Position numbers and translations under genes: made by a program. This document shows, piece by piece, positions 52,236 to 62,570 of a DNA stretch of 64,000 bases. Source of the DNA: Pararge aegeria (lineage: Eukaryota; Arthropoda; Insecta; Lepidoptera; Nymphalidae); NCBI RefSeq assembly GCF_905163445.1, contig NC_053182.1, forward strand, positions 620,001 to 684,000, given 5' to 3'. Within the stretch, counting starts at the first letter, position 1, and the number at the start of each line of letters is the position of its first letter. The notes below the pieces were generated by a model that made no database searches, had not been told where the DNA came from, and worked only from the letters and a program-made list of their open reading frames with translations.

Positions 52236-52415
52236 AATTATGGCAACCTCTCTGGCGCAGTTGGAGGACCCGGGTTCGAGCCCCAGCAGGGGCCATACGG
52301 TAATTTAAAATTTCTGAACTTTCTCTGGCTCTCAAGCTCTCTAGCGTTTCGGTATGATGTCGCGTAGAAACCGATTTGGGGGCTGAGCTAACTTGTAGTG
52401 CAATAAAAAAAATCT
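52236..52415 (+). mobile_element. SINE-C, short deletion form with A tail
   Basis: Aacctctctggcgcagttgg, gacccgggttcgagccccag (intact B box), taatttaaaatttctgaact, gtttcggtatgatgtcgcgt, agaaaccgatttggg then ctgagctaacttgtag and aataaaaaaaa. About half the body is missing, but head and tail are the best preserved in the window. Confidence 0.85.
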
Positions 52416-52509
52416 TTATCAACAAAACAGTATTTTAAAAGGATTTAAGAATATTAACGCCTAGAATAGTTTGTTTGGGTCATCCCTTCAAAACATATTA
52501 TATAATTTA

Positions 52510-52755
52510 ACCCTATAGGCTCGTATGGGAAATCACTTGCCGCCATGCTTATTTCTGATGCCAAGAAGGACCGCTGCGTTAGGGTCAGGGCGTGGTTGCC
52601 GGTGTTATTACAGGCACATGCGACTTAACATCCACACGAGGTTGATGGATGAAGGGCGATACTTTGTAGGAAGTGTCGCTTGCACGCCCTGCTAAGTGTT
52701 ACTCTGTTTATACGCGATGGTTTCCCACTTGCTTGCGATCACGTGGGAAATAAAT
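52510..52755 (-). repeat. R1 repeat, near complete
   Basis: Gggaaatcacttgccgccat, gcttatttctgatgccaaga, cgtggttgccggtgttatta, caggcacatgcgacttaaca, tccacacgaggttgatggat, gggcgatactttgtaggaag and acgcgatggtttcccacttg, all reversed relative to 58735-58995. The longest minus-strand R1. Confidence 0.75.
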
Positions 52756-53560
52756 AAGCTATATGCTTGCGTTATATATCACTATATGTCGGAGGCCGAT
52801 GTGTGGCTCAATATTGTGTATGATCGGATAATATAGGTTGCGGGTACTCGGGCAGAGAAAACACGAGAAACTAACGCACATCCATCAACACAGATATCAC
52901 TCTCATCACTTGGTAAACGATTAGGTACATTATAAAACTTTATAGCAAACGACGGATTTGACTTCCGACAATCCTATACCGACCAACCCCACTCTCGAAT
53001 ATGACAACTGATCACCCCCTCCGTCCTTGTTATAATAATTAAGTCAACTGAGTGATTGAATTAACCATTACAATAAAAACTGATTCGCCAATAGATCCCT
53101 ATCCCTAACGCCTAAAGAAGTTTTACTTCAAAAAATAATATTCATAGGAATATGATACAAAGCTAAACTTTATGCGAATAACCTTTAAATAGTCATTAGA
53201 AATGATTGAGCACGTACAGACACTAAAGGCTTCGTTGTTCCAAACGTTCTCAAGTTTACGGTTAGGTATGAAATGAAGATGTTATTGTATTAAGTAACAG
53301 ATAACTTGACATTGGAGCGGCAACGCTCGCCGCTGGCCTGCGCGAGTCAGCAGATAAATCACACCGTTGTTCCGGCTTTATTAGCTGACAGGCCGGGACT
53401 GTCTCTGTGCCCACTTAGCTTCGATTGTTCTTCGGAACAATGCTTGTGGTATCATCTGCAGTTAAAGATGTAGCTATTTCGCTACACAGGCTCTCTATTT
53501 ATATAAATTAAGTGGTATTAGAAATTTTCTCTCTTCTCTACTAGTCACATACTAAGGGTT
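52756..53560. other. Non-coding stretch
   Basis: No gene or shared repeat. 53310-53400 is GC-richer. Confidence 0.4.
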
Positions 53561-53612
53561 TTCGTCTTTTATGTTGGTAACACTACTGAGTGTTACTAAC
53601 ATAAAAGACGAA
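53561..53612. repeat. 24-bp hairpin
   Basis: Arms 53561-53584 and 53589-53612 are reverse complements with one mismatch, around actg. It encloses ttcgtcttttatgttggtaa and its mirror. No repeat family explains it. Confidence 0.95.
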
Positions 53613-53754
53613 GAATGGCAACTACTAACTAGCAATAAAAAAGTGTTAAAAACAGTTCGAATGACAGTGTGCCTATGTTACTCTCCGTACTTTTGAATAA
53701 CTCTATGTTGAAAATCAAGTAGGTCGGTGGCATGGTTAGGGCTTAAAATATGGA

Positions 53755-53965
53755 CTAGCTGTTGCCCTTGTTCTTCGTCCGCGTTTATAACGCATTTTTC
53801 GCAAATCCCGCGGGAGCCATTTATTTTCCTGGGATAAAAAGTAGCATTTGCTACTTCCGTCCTTTCAACTTTCTTTATGCCAAAAATCAAGTTGAATGGT
53901 AGCTTTATTAGGGCGCAAAGGAAGGACAAACAAACAGAGAGTTTTGTATTTCTAATATTAGTTCG
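53755..53965 (+). repeat. R8 repeat, copy 2
   Basis: Ctagctgttgcccttgttct, tcgtccgcgtttataacgca, aatcccgcgggagccattta, cctgggataaaaagtagcat, tttatgccaaaaatcaagtt and gcgcaaaggaaggacaaaca. Best-preserved R8. Open frames across it on both strands are by-products. Confidence 0.78.
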
Positions 53966-54194
53966 GATATTATGGATTAGTCTACATACCAAAGCTGCTG
54001 ACAATCCTAGTAACTACAGAATGTCAAAGCGCCTTTACATCTTCTCAACAATTTCAAAAACATTGTTGGCGTCTAGAAATGAACTATTACCATGCATGAG
54101 AGTCATGCGCGAGCGCAGGTTATCGACAATTTGTTTTTTTTAAATTCGCTGAGTTGGCAGCTATGGTGTATCCTTTCTTTACACTTCTTTTTGA

Positions 54195-54462
54195 CGACCT
54201 CCCTGGCGCTGCGGGATAGATTCCCGGCAAAGACAATTTGAGAATTTATAACTTTAAAAAATCTGTCTGGTTTGGCTTTTACCGTTGCTAGTTATCACTC
54301 TACTGACTAAGACGTGCCGCAAAGCCCTTTAGCGTTCCGGTACTATGTCGCGTATAAACCGATTAAATGTATGGATTTTATATAACTCACAAACCCCGCT
54401 AAAAGGTTCGCCCGTTACCTTCTTAGACTGCAACATCACTTATAATAAAAAAAAACTAGCAA
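54195..54462 (+). mobile_element. SINE-C with A tail
   Basis: Gacgacctccctggcgctgc, gattcccggcaaagacaatt, gacgtgccgcaaagcccttt, gcgttccggtactatgtcgc, cttcttagactgcaacatca and cttataataaaaaaaaact. The gcagtcaagggctaactt end is lost, with the A tail joined after cacttat. Confidence 0.85.
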
Positions 54463-54989
54463 GAAAAAGAGGAATACGAGTTTAAAAGTAAAGTAAATGT
54501 TACGTGCGCACTTATTTGGTTGAATACCTATAACATCGTTTATTTTTTTATACTCTTCAAATTCTGTTTATTCCTGGAAATAGGTATAAGGACAGATGAA
54601 TGTATAAGCGTTTGGATTATGAACGTACAAGTATTTATCGTATATGTGTATATTTTAATCTGTATATCTTATCTGGGCAGAAATAGCAGATTCCATAAAA
54701 ATAATCCTCTAAAGCCAATATTTGGTGTTGGTAGAGTTCTTAAAGTTTTGTGACCTGTAAGTTTCATGTCCACATACCGCCCTCTGCTATATTTTTTTTT
54801 GTTTTTTATAACTTTTCACTTGTGTAATTTACACTAAGATAACACAGAATTAGCATATTGAGAATTTATTAAAATTTTAGTTTCGAAATAGAATTTCAGA
54901 TAATAAGAGAAGCAGAAAAAGAAAGAAGAAAGAAGGAAATTAAAAAAATCCAGTCATCAACTTGAAAAATTAACTGAATATATTTCCAA
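54463..54989. other. Non-coding stretch
   Basis: No gene; a 77-codon frame at 54520-54753 has no known domain. 54905-54950 is a purine-rich run. Confidence 0.35.
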
Positions 54990-55275
54990 ATTGAATGCAT
55001 ATCCGCATCATAAAACTATCATTATAAATATACAAATTATTACGCACTCTGCGAGGCGTCCCTGGAAATAAACACAATTTCCAATTAACGTTTATTTTAT
55101 CGCGAATGAATACAGAACGGAGTGAAAATGGCGACGCGACTGCGAAATACTCTCGCGCGGAAAGGTAATTGTAATATTAAAAGTAAAGCGTTCCTCATTA
55201 CAAAATAATAAAAAGTGTGTCGAGCGAAACGCAAAAGTACAATCCAAAATGTCAAACACAGACGCAGCAAGTTAT
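54990..55275 (+). repeat. Diverged duplicate element, copy 2
   Basis: Partner of 51713-52025, 3.3 kb downstream: attacgcactctg, tttccaattaacgtttattt, then core from 55164 (ggtaattgtaatattaaaag, taaagcgttc, aataataaaaa, gtacaat). Confidence 0.75.
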
Positions 55276-55613
55276 TTTAACATTCATTTACAAGAGAACA
55301 TTGGGTATGGAACGTAGAAATTGCATTAGTAAATGAAGTCGAGAAGTACCACGGTCGTTTGCTTGCAAATTGCAAAAAAATACATAAACACTTTCAGAAT
55401 GCTGTATTGTACTATTTTATTCTGTAACGTTTTATAGGTTATGGCTTCGGAGTGTTCTCTAGTTCTATTATCTTGTGAGGTCTTGAGTAAAATCATTGGA
55501 AATAGAGGATGGGGATATTCTACGGAAAACTAAAAAACTCATTTTTAATATTTACATTATGAAATTGTAACTATGAATATAATTATAGAAACTTTTACTA
55601 AATTTCATAATAT
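55276..55613. other. Non-coding stretch
   Basis: Nothing recognised. Confidence 0.35.
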
Positions 55614-55806
55614 GTTAGCCCTTGACTGAATTCTCACCTCGTGATTATTATGTCTAAGATGGTAACGGGCGATGCTGTAAGGGGGTAAATTAGTTATATT
55701 ATACCTATACTATACTATAACCCTGATCGATTTCTACGACATCGTAACTCGCGTCTTTCTGTAGGGTGGTAACTAGCCACGGACCTAGCCTTCCACCAGA
55801 CGAAAG
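55614..55806 (-). mobile_element. SINE-C, 3' half
   Basis: Reversed: ggtggaaggctaggtccgtg, gctagttaccaccctacaga, acgatgtcgtagaaatcgat, accatcttagacataataat and gtgagaattcagtcaagggc. A longer copy on the same strand follows. Confidence 0.82.
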
Positions 55807-55811
55807 TTTTG

Positions 55812-56040
55812 TTTTTTTTTACTCCACTGTAACTTAGCCCTTAACTGCAATCAAACAGGTAAGTGATGATGCAGTCTAAGATGGAAACGGGCTAAGCTGT
55901 AAGGGGGTAAATTGGTTATATTAAACCTATACCACTAATCGATTTCTACGACATCGTAACATCGACATCGAACGCTAAATGTTTTAACGGCACGTTTTTG
56001 ACGGTAAGGTTGTCAGTAGCCTCGGCCAGAACCATACGAA
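55812..56040 (-). mobile_element. SINE-C, tandem partner with poly(T)
   Basis: Reversed: gttctggccgaggctactga, caaccttaccgtcaaaaacg, tgccgttaaaacatttagcg, cgatgttacgatgtcgtaga, tgcatcatcacttacctgtt and agggctaagttacagtgg plus A tail (55812-55820). The two copies share ctgtaagggggtaaatt..gttatatt and diverge from other SINE-C, so they are either a subfamily or a segmental tandem duplication. Confidence 0.82.
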
Positions 56041-56786
56041 AAAGGTAAATTTGGTTAAAGATTATGTTATATTTTGTACTTCTCAAATGGAAAGTATATT
56101 ACGTTGGATGCATCTTAGAAGCCGGTACTAATAAAATATGTACGAGTATATAGAAAAATATTGGACTCGAAAGGTTCACGGACCAATTTATTACTCGCTG
56201 GTTCTTAGAACTGTCTGATTTCACTTAAGCTTCGATTGCCCTTTTCAACAATACTCATCGTACGTATGATAATCGGAAAAGTCTACAATAGCTTGGGTAT
56301 CTATAGACTCCTTCGAAGAATTGTTTTCTATTTGACCGAGAGAAATTGGAACTTCAATTCGCTTAGGCAAACTTGCACGTAGTCCCTCTTTTTAGGGCCC
56401 TATTGGTGAATTCTAAAAAAATCTAGGTATTATACGACAACCATAATTCCTTTTGAAAGTAATCTGCCAACATTATCTAGCCACAGCGCTTTTGACTTTA
56501 TGACTCTTCAAGCACACTTCGAAACGAACACGACAATAAAGTAACATTTATCGATTTTGAGCGCTTTAAACGTCAGAGTAAGACCTGCGTGTTATATGGA
56601 TCAGAATGTAAAAGAGGCTGATGAAAGCACAGTACAACTTGATCTAAATGCGAATGTTGAGATGGGTGTGTGGTGTGATATGAACGGATAAGATAAGAAA
56701 TAAGTAAAACATAAGAGGAAATTTAAAAGTAGCGCCAATGACAGAACCCATAGGTTAGTAATAGGCTAGTATGGTATCAACCGATA
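56041..56786. other. Non-coding stretch
   Basis: No gene or shared repeat recognised. Confidence 0.4.
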
Positions 56787-57140
56787 GATGCCCACTCTTG
56801 GTCATAGGTCTTTTAGAGGGAGTTCCAAATTCCAAAGTTTTATGCCGCTTGGATCCAGCGGCTACTTGCAACGCGCTAAATCGTCTGTCCACCTCGCTGG
56901 GGGTCGACCAACGCTGCGCTTACCAGTGCAGGGCTGCCATTCCAGCACTTTGGGACCCCAACTGTGCCCCGCCCATTGCCACTTCAGCTTCGCGACTCGT
57001 TGAGCCATGGCGGTATCTCTGGTTCTTCTACGGATCTCCACATTTCTGATTTGATGACGTAGAGATACTCCGAGCATTGCTCTCACCATCGCCCGCTGAG
57101 TGATTCTGAGCCTTCTTATGAGGCCCATAGTATGGTATGG
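56787..57140 (-). pseudogene. LINE-1 (RTE-like) reverse transcriptase C-terminus
   Basis: The minus frame 57128-56862 reads MGLIRRLRITQRAMVRAMLG, VSLRHQIRNVEIRRRTRDTA, MAQRVAKLKWQWAGHSWGPK and VLEWQPCTGKRSVGRPPARW then TDDLARCK and a stop. This is the C-terminal, post-catalytic region of RTE-like LINE reverse transcriptases. The WAGHSWGPK join lacks 7 residues that the 2.9-kb copy has (WAGYIARRTVGLWGPK), an in-frame 21-base deletion. A later frameshift leads to the usual tail (ggtcttttagagggagttcc on the plus strand). 5'-truncated, non-functional, but the longest coding LINE remnant here. Confidence 0.88.
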
Positions 57141-58734
57141 TCGTATAATGCGGAGGGAAGATAGTCAAAAGGAAAGTCAAGAAAGCCAAAGAAGAGATGG
57201 ATGTATAGTGAAAAGGATATTCCTGTAAAAGGAGTGGAAGAAAAGATGAAGGCTGAAAGAGGTGAATAAAAGAAGAGGACATGTTGCCCTGACCCCACAT
57301 AGCTTGGTATAAGGATTAGAAGAAACTATATGCAACGAGCAAAATAAAAATATGCGATGCCATACACGTACCTTGATAGTTTTCTATACATTTTAGAAGT
57401 TTAACTAAAAGAACAATGTAAATGGCCGATGCAACCTGCGAAGTAACGTTCAAAAGATCGGCCGTGCGAGTGACAGGTTAACTCGTTTCTCATTTCGCCC
57501 CGGGTGCCGAACGCTGCTCCCATGTGTGCAACTTTGAGATATTGTTGCATCGAGGGAAGTATTCGTTTTACTATGACGTCGATTCGATTTTTATTTCGAA
57601 AACCACGTGGTAACTCTTTTTCTTCTTTTGTTATTTTCAACAAATTCGCGCATCAATAAATGTTAAGATACAATCTGTCCTAGATTATGTTTTGGTATGA
57701 CCGCAAATTAATTGTAGTCTCAGTCAGTCAGTATTTCAGTCTAAATTTCGTACTAATATTCTTAGAGCAACAAGGGGCTTGCTAGTATACTTATTACTTT
57801 ATGAAATCCTACACAAAATCTATTTAGCAATTTTATTGTAATCAGTTCTATCCATAAAGGACTCTTCTCCGAGATATTTTTCATTTTAAAAGTAATTAAC
57901 GGATTCTATCTTATCCTTTTTAACCATTATCCTTGGAAGAAAAATTAAAAAAAAAATAATTTAGTAGGTAAACCTCCTCACGTGCTCAAAATTTTTTTTT
58001 TTTTATTAATTTTAACGTACAGCCTTTGGTATGTTGGTTCTAAGTCAAGTCGAGGCAAAGCCTATTATAGTTATAGATAAGATAAAACTCAGTTAGTAAT
58101 AAAGGTCAATTAAAAATTTTTACGCTATGGTTTAGAAAAACTGACGCTTTATTAGTATAAGCATTAATATTGTTGCCATACTATCAAACTCAAGTTTTCC
58201 ACCTCTAAAATAATATTTTCGTTCATTCCCGAAGCATTAAAGTCACAGCTTTTCCACCGCATTGACAAAAACATGTTTGAGGTAAAATCACAAAAATACT
58301 ATTTACTTTTTTCTCTCGTAAAGAAACGTCGCAGCGCTTATCACATCCAATATATTATATCAGCTATCATCAACCCCAGGAGGGAAAGTAAGTGAAATCC
58401 TCGTTCCCTAGATCCTCAGGGGAATCCGCGTTACATCGGATCCGCTGGATTTATCGACTTACTCCATAAAATACCGTCAGTATACTAATTCTATGGGAAC
58501 TTAAAACATTTTGAATACATTTCTAAAAGCGAATGTTTTCATTTCAAAACGCTTTTTGTTATTTATCTTTTCTGTATTAATTAAAGGGATTCATACTCAT
58601 CTTAAAAATGCAAAAGTGTGTATGTTTGTTGTTTTATTTTTCTGTTAGTTAAGTTCGACTTAAACAATCTTGATCAAATTTTTACACACATGTAGGTTGC
58701 ATTTTGAAGATGGGAAGAGGATACTTTAATTTGA
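57141..58734. other. Non-coding stretch
   Basis: No gene or shared repeat. A poly(T) of about 13 lies at 57991-58003. 57460-57610 is GC-richer and holds an 80-codon minus frame without known domains. Confidence 0.4.
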
Positions 58735-58995
58735 CGAACCGAGAAGGTGGCCTGATGTTATGTGAAAAACTATCGCGTATAAACAGAGTAGCACTTCTCA
58801 GGGCATGGAAGAAGCACGTCCTGCAACACGCCGCCCTGTGTCCATCAATTTGAAGTGTTGGTGTTAAGCCACATGTGCCTGTTATTCACATGACCATTTC
58901 ACATTCAGATCGGAACGCAGCATTGCTACAATGCTGCTTAGCGGCAGAAATAAGCATGGCGATACTTCCCCGGGCGAGCTCCGTCACAAATAGAT
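58735..58995 (+). repeat. R1 repeat, near complete
   Basis: Cctgatgttatgtgaaaaac, tatcgcgtataaacagagta, gcacttctcagggcatggaa, tccatcaatttgaagtgttg, gtgttaagccacatgtgcct, tgctgcttagcggcagaaat and aagcatggcgatacttcccc then gggcgagctccgtcacaa. Best plus-strand R1. No protein coding was found; class unknown. Confidence 0.78.
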
Positions 58996-59619
58996 CAACT
59001 ACTACTACTTAAATAAAATTAATACCTAATTCGATCTTGGACAAACTTTGGAATAAATACGGACAATGAATACTTTTTATGCTCTGAATTTTTTGATTTA
59101 TTTATTGACTGATGAATTGAAATTTCAGCCATAGCAAACTAGCAAAGAATTAGAATACCGCATGGAGTCTGATTAGACTTTCTATATTACCGCACTTGTA
59201 TCATAAATTTTAACTCTACTTGCCGTCACGTGTAAAACTATAAAAGTATATACTCGTAGTTTGGTAAATACATAAAAGGTAAGGATTAATTGAATAGATG
59301 ATTGAATACAAAGGAAATCTCCGTTTCAGACCTAAATTATAATATAATCTATCCCAAAGTACCTCCTGTCTTAAACATCTCTTGCCCAGCCAGCTGCAAA
59401 CGCCGCTCATTACCGGCGCCTGACATGTAAAAACTAATGCTTCTCGAGATTCGCCTAGCCTCCAGTCTTACTCTTAAAATATCCTGTTTTTAACTGATAT
59501 CTAAAAAGAGCGAGTTTGTTTCCACTGAAAATGAACGCTGCAATCCTTTTTATACTAATAGGATGTACTTATCTCTGTTTCCAGCTGAGCATTGGTTCTG
59601 CGACACTTCAGTTTTATAC
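58996..59619. other. Non-coding stretch
   Basis: Nothing recognised apart from short frames without domains. Confidence 0.35.
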
Positions 59620-59700
59620 GTGCTATTTTTATTTATTTATTCAAAATTCATTTATTTTAAGTAGACCCACTTTAAAAGCACTTTTGAAATGTCAAGTCTT
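59620..59700 (-). mobile_element. LINE 3' tail, family unassigned
   Basis: Tttttatttatttattcaaa, attcatttattttaagtaga and aagcacttttgaaatgtcaa; same family as 48361-48415. Confidence 0.55.
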
Positions 59701-60059
59701 TCTGTTTGTAATGAATCTACGGGCCGGTTCAGAATGCATAATATACACCTGAAAGGTAAATATGAGAGTTGTTTGGTTCACCATCATACAGCATTGTTAA
59801 ATAATTAATAAGATAATTGAAACCAGGATTCAAATTCAAATTCACATTCAAAAATGTTTTGTTATTACAGCACTTATGAAGCGTTCATATATTTAATGTT
59901 AGTGATGGTGATAACTGCATTCGTTAACTTAAAACTAAAGCTAGGAGGGTTCCAAACGACCTGGTCTAAGAAGAGCCCACAATAAACTTAGCGAGGTTTT
60001 TTTTTATGATCACCATCTCACAGTCTAGTTAATGTTGAGTTACGAATGTAACGAACGTA

Positions 60060-60104
60060 AAAAAGCTTGGGTATGAATTCCTCATTCATACCCAAGCTTT
60101 TTTA
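60060..60104. repeat. 19-bp perfect hairpin in LINE-2
   Basis: Arms 60060-60078 and 60086-60104 are exact reverse complements around ttcctca. The right arm, read on the minus strand, is the LINE-2 gataaaaaagcttgggt end seen at 8360-8375. The left arm is its inverted copy inside the 3' UTR. Confidence 0.95.
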
Positions 60105-60306
60105 TCATACCTGTAACCTTATAGATATAATCCCATCTCAAGGATTTCATCTGGTAATTTGTTATAAAAAGATATACAATCACCCTTAAATAAATTACTA
60201 ATTGTATGCAGCCTAGTAAACTGCATTACAAGTTTATTTTTACTTCTAATTTTAATATTGTTACAGTCCACTTTATTTTTTAAAAAAGTTATATTTTTAT
60301 GTACAT

Positions 60307-60358
60307 AAATTATGACGGTGCATATTAAATATGTATTTAATATGCACCGTCATAATTT
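60307..60358. repeat. 24-bp perfect hairpin in LINE-2
   Basis: Arms 60307-60330 and 60335-60358 are exact reverse complements around atgt, a 52-nt palindrome. The right arm, read on the minus strand, contains aaaattatgacggtgca, which encodes the KIMTVH block. The left arm is the inverted copy. Confidence 0.97.
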
Positions 60359-60440
60359 TAGATGCTTTAAATTTATCACTTAAAGACTCTCTTGGGCCCA
60401 TTTTATATATTGCTCGAATAGCCCTCTATATATATATATA

Positions 60441-61189
60441 GATATATATTAAATGTATGCTCTAGGATTAACTCGTACTATTAGGGAATACCATTCTTTA
60501 AAGAAAGAATAAGAAGTTATTCCTTCCTTTACTCGTCATTGAGTCTTAATGTTTGTAGTACCGGAATTCACGTACGACAATTGCAGTTTATAATTACAAT
60601 AACCTAAAGCCAAATTTCTAGTGTACATATACTTTTAAATTACTACAAATGTTTTGCTTCTATTTCTACTCTATATAAACTTATCTGTGGTACTTGTTTC
60701 GTTCTGATTTTAGATTTGTACGAGTAAGTGGAAGATTGAGCAACCCTGATGTTAAAAATACACTGCAACAGGCGTATTTTAAGTATAGTATTCAGATATC
60801 TAAATTATGTTTGTGTTAAATGGAAATCGAAATCGTTTTAAGGAGTAAGCCGGCTCACTGAATATACTCACCGATATCGAGATGAAAATATCTTTGGAAA
60901 ACAAAAACATAAAGGCCTTTATCATATAACGTGCTGGAATGCTCCAACATTAGGGGGTTGACATGAGACATTATGGCCGTTTAAAATGATATATGACTGT
61001 TTATTTTTCGGGGTGAAAATGTTGCTGTAGACACCAAAAGCGCCAGTCAGTTAACGTTTGGAATGTTTTTGTGAAAGATTAATTTATGGCAACGATATTT
61101 GTCCAAGTTTATTTGGGTTGATTTGTACTTCAACTTTTTTTACTCCTTACCTGACCGTCTGTCAAACATCGCTTACTCGCTTAGTGGCA
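60441..61189. other. Non-coding stretch
   Basis: No gene or shared repeat recognised. Confidence 0.4.
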
Positions 61190-61360
61190 AAGAGTCCGTC
61201 TGTAACATGGTTCCAGACAAAACCAGCTTCGGCTGCAGCCTCCCTCCAGACCAGAGCAGAGAAATTTCAGAAGTTATAAATTCCTAAATTGCTCCTGTTG
61301 GAAATCGAATCCGGGACCTTCCACTTAGAAGACCACAGCTGTCTGACAAGCTACTTTATC
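61190..61360 (-). mobile_element. SINE-C, head half
   Basis: Reversed: aggtcccggattcgatttcc (B box), aacaggagcaatttaggaat, ttataacttctgaaatttct, ctgctctggtctggagggag and gctgcagccgaagctggttt. The two overlapping plus frames at 61058-61287 are by-products. Confidence 0.78.
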
Positions 61361-61880
61361 ACATAAACAACGCAGGGTTTATGGTTAGATAAATTACCTA
61401 TATAAGGTTCATTTTTGTTCTTCTACCTCGGAGGAGAAAAAAAAGCTGAACTGATTCTGGTATTACGATGCGTACTGACTTACCGTGTCGGAGGCAAAGA
61501 TTTTCGAGGGCTTCTGAGCCTTAACAAAAAAGAAATTGCCTCTTAATAAGCTCTTTGAGCGAACTTCAACGAAAGAATCCGCCAAACACGGTTTATATAA
61601 TGATGTCTTTCTCTACCTGTCTGTCTCTGATAGCCTTGAGCGTTTTTATCCCGGAAATCACAGTTCCTGTGGGAAGACCCTCTCATGCTTACATTTTGTC
61701 CTTTAATCGCGCAGCAACAGAGCAACGGATTGATCTGTTTCTTGGATAATACTAAATATTTCTTAAAAAAAAACTCTAACTAATTAATTTAATCAGCTTG
61801 GCACGATCCGTTAAGGACTTATTGCTCCGTCCAACATGTTTACCGACAGACACACAAAGCAGTTTAACAAAAAAATGATA
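61361..61880. other. Non-coding stretch
   Basis: Two antisense frames at 61543-61749 have no known domains. Nothing else recognised. Confidence 0.35.
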
Positions 61881-62090
61881 TTACTCGCTGGTCCCCACGT
61901 TCTGTTTTTTTTACAAATCTCGTGGGAACCGTTACATTTTCTGGGATAAAAAGCAGCCTATGTTACTCTTCGTCTTTTCAACTATCATTGTGCCAAAAAG
62001 TTAATTAATTGCTCAGTTAGGGCTCAAATCAGGGACAAACAAACACACTTTCGCATTTATAATAATAAAATATAATATTTAGTAAGGATG
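61881..62090 (+). repeat. R8 repeat, copy 3
   Basis: Ttactcgctggtccccacgt, atctcgtgggaaccgttaca, tctgggataaaaagcagcct, attgtgccaaaaagttaatt, gctcagttagggctcaaatc and cacactttcgcatttataat. Confidence 0.75.
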
Positions 62091-62449
62091 ATATCGAGTA
62101 TTTCAGTTAGACCACTGTGGCACCTCAGTCACAGCCCCGCTTCTCTTTTTGCGGCTGCTTCTGATAGCGAGTGAAATATGAGCGAGATTTCCGCGCCAGC
62201 GTAGCTGTCACTCATAAAAGTGGAAATGTGCAGGTGAAATGTATGGGCGGCTTACCGTAGACAATTTACTTTTTACCTTTTGGGCTATTTTTTGCAGATT
62301 TTACAGACATGGCGAACGGTGAACTACTAACTAGCATTTATTCCCCACTGCGTCCGCTTAGTATTTGTTTTATATCACGGTATATTTTTGCTTTAGACAC
62401 ACTCTCATACACAGCCGCACACACACACACATAAACACACACCCTATTA
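62091..62449. other. Non-coding stretch with a (CA)n-rich run
   Basis: 62396-62445 is an interrupted CA repeat. 62120-62260 is GC-richer without a gene. Confidence 0.4.
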
Positions 62450-62570
62450 ATGCCCCACTGCTCGTCATAGGCCTCTCTAGAACCCTCTCTCTCATAGGAG
62501 AGAGGGTTCTAGCAGGGTTCTAGAGTATAAACGCACAACGCTACTCCAATGCGGGTTGGCTTTAACGACT
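62450..62570 (-). mobile_element. LINE-4 3' tail with hairpin
   Basis: Reversed: aagccaacccgcattggagt, agcgttgtgcgtttatactc, tctctcctatgagagagagg then gaggcctatgacgagcagtg. ctagaaccctctctc (62477-62491) and gagagagggttctag (62498-62512) form a 15-bp perfect hairpin, and agggttctag is repeated once more at 62514-62523. Confidence 0.75.

Larger units (their letters stand above)
59825..60440 (-). pseudogene. LINE-2 copy with two internal hairpins
   Basis: On the minus strand from 60430 the frame reads RAIRAIYKMGPRESLSDKF, then KIMTVH, is disrupted, and resumes near the end with KKLGYE in place of KKAWV. The 3' UTR follows (tgtgggctcttcttagacca, ggaaccctcctagctttagt, tatgaacgcttcataagtgc). It is the longest LINE-2 stretch here. 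Two perfect hairpins (60060-60104 and 60307-60358) replace or interrupt coding sequence. Many stops; dead. Confidence 0.8.

Noticed and set aside
52236..52300. tRNA gene with gggttcgagcccc
   Set aside because: The B box is good, but it is the head of a SINE-C with body and A tail.
53678..54004. 108-codon minus frame as a gene
   Set aside because: Two-thirds of it is the antisense of an R8 repeat.
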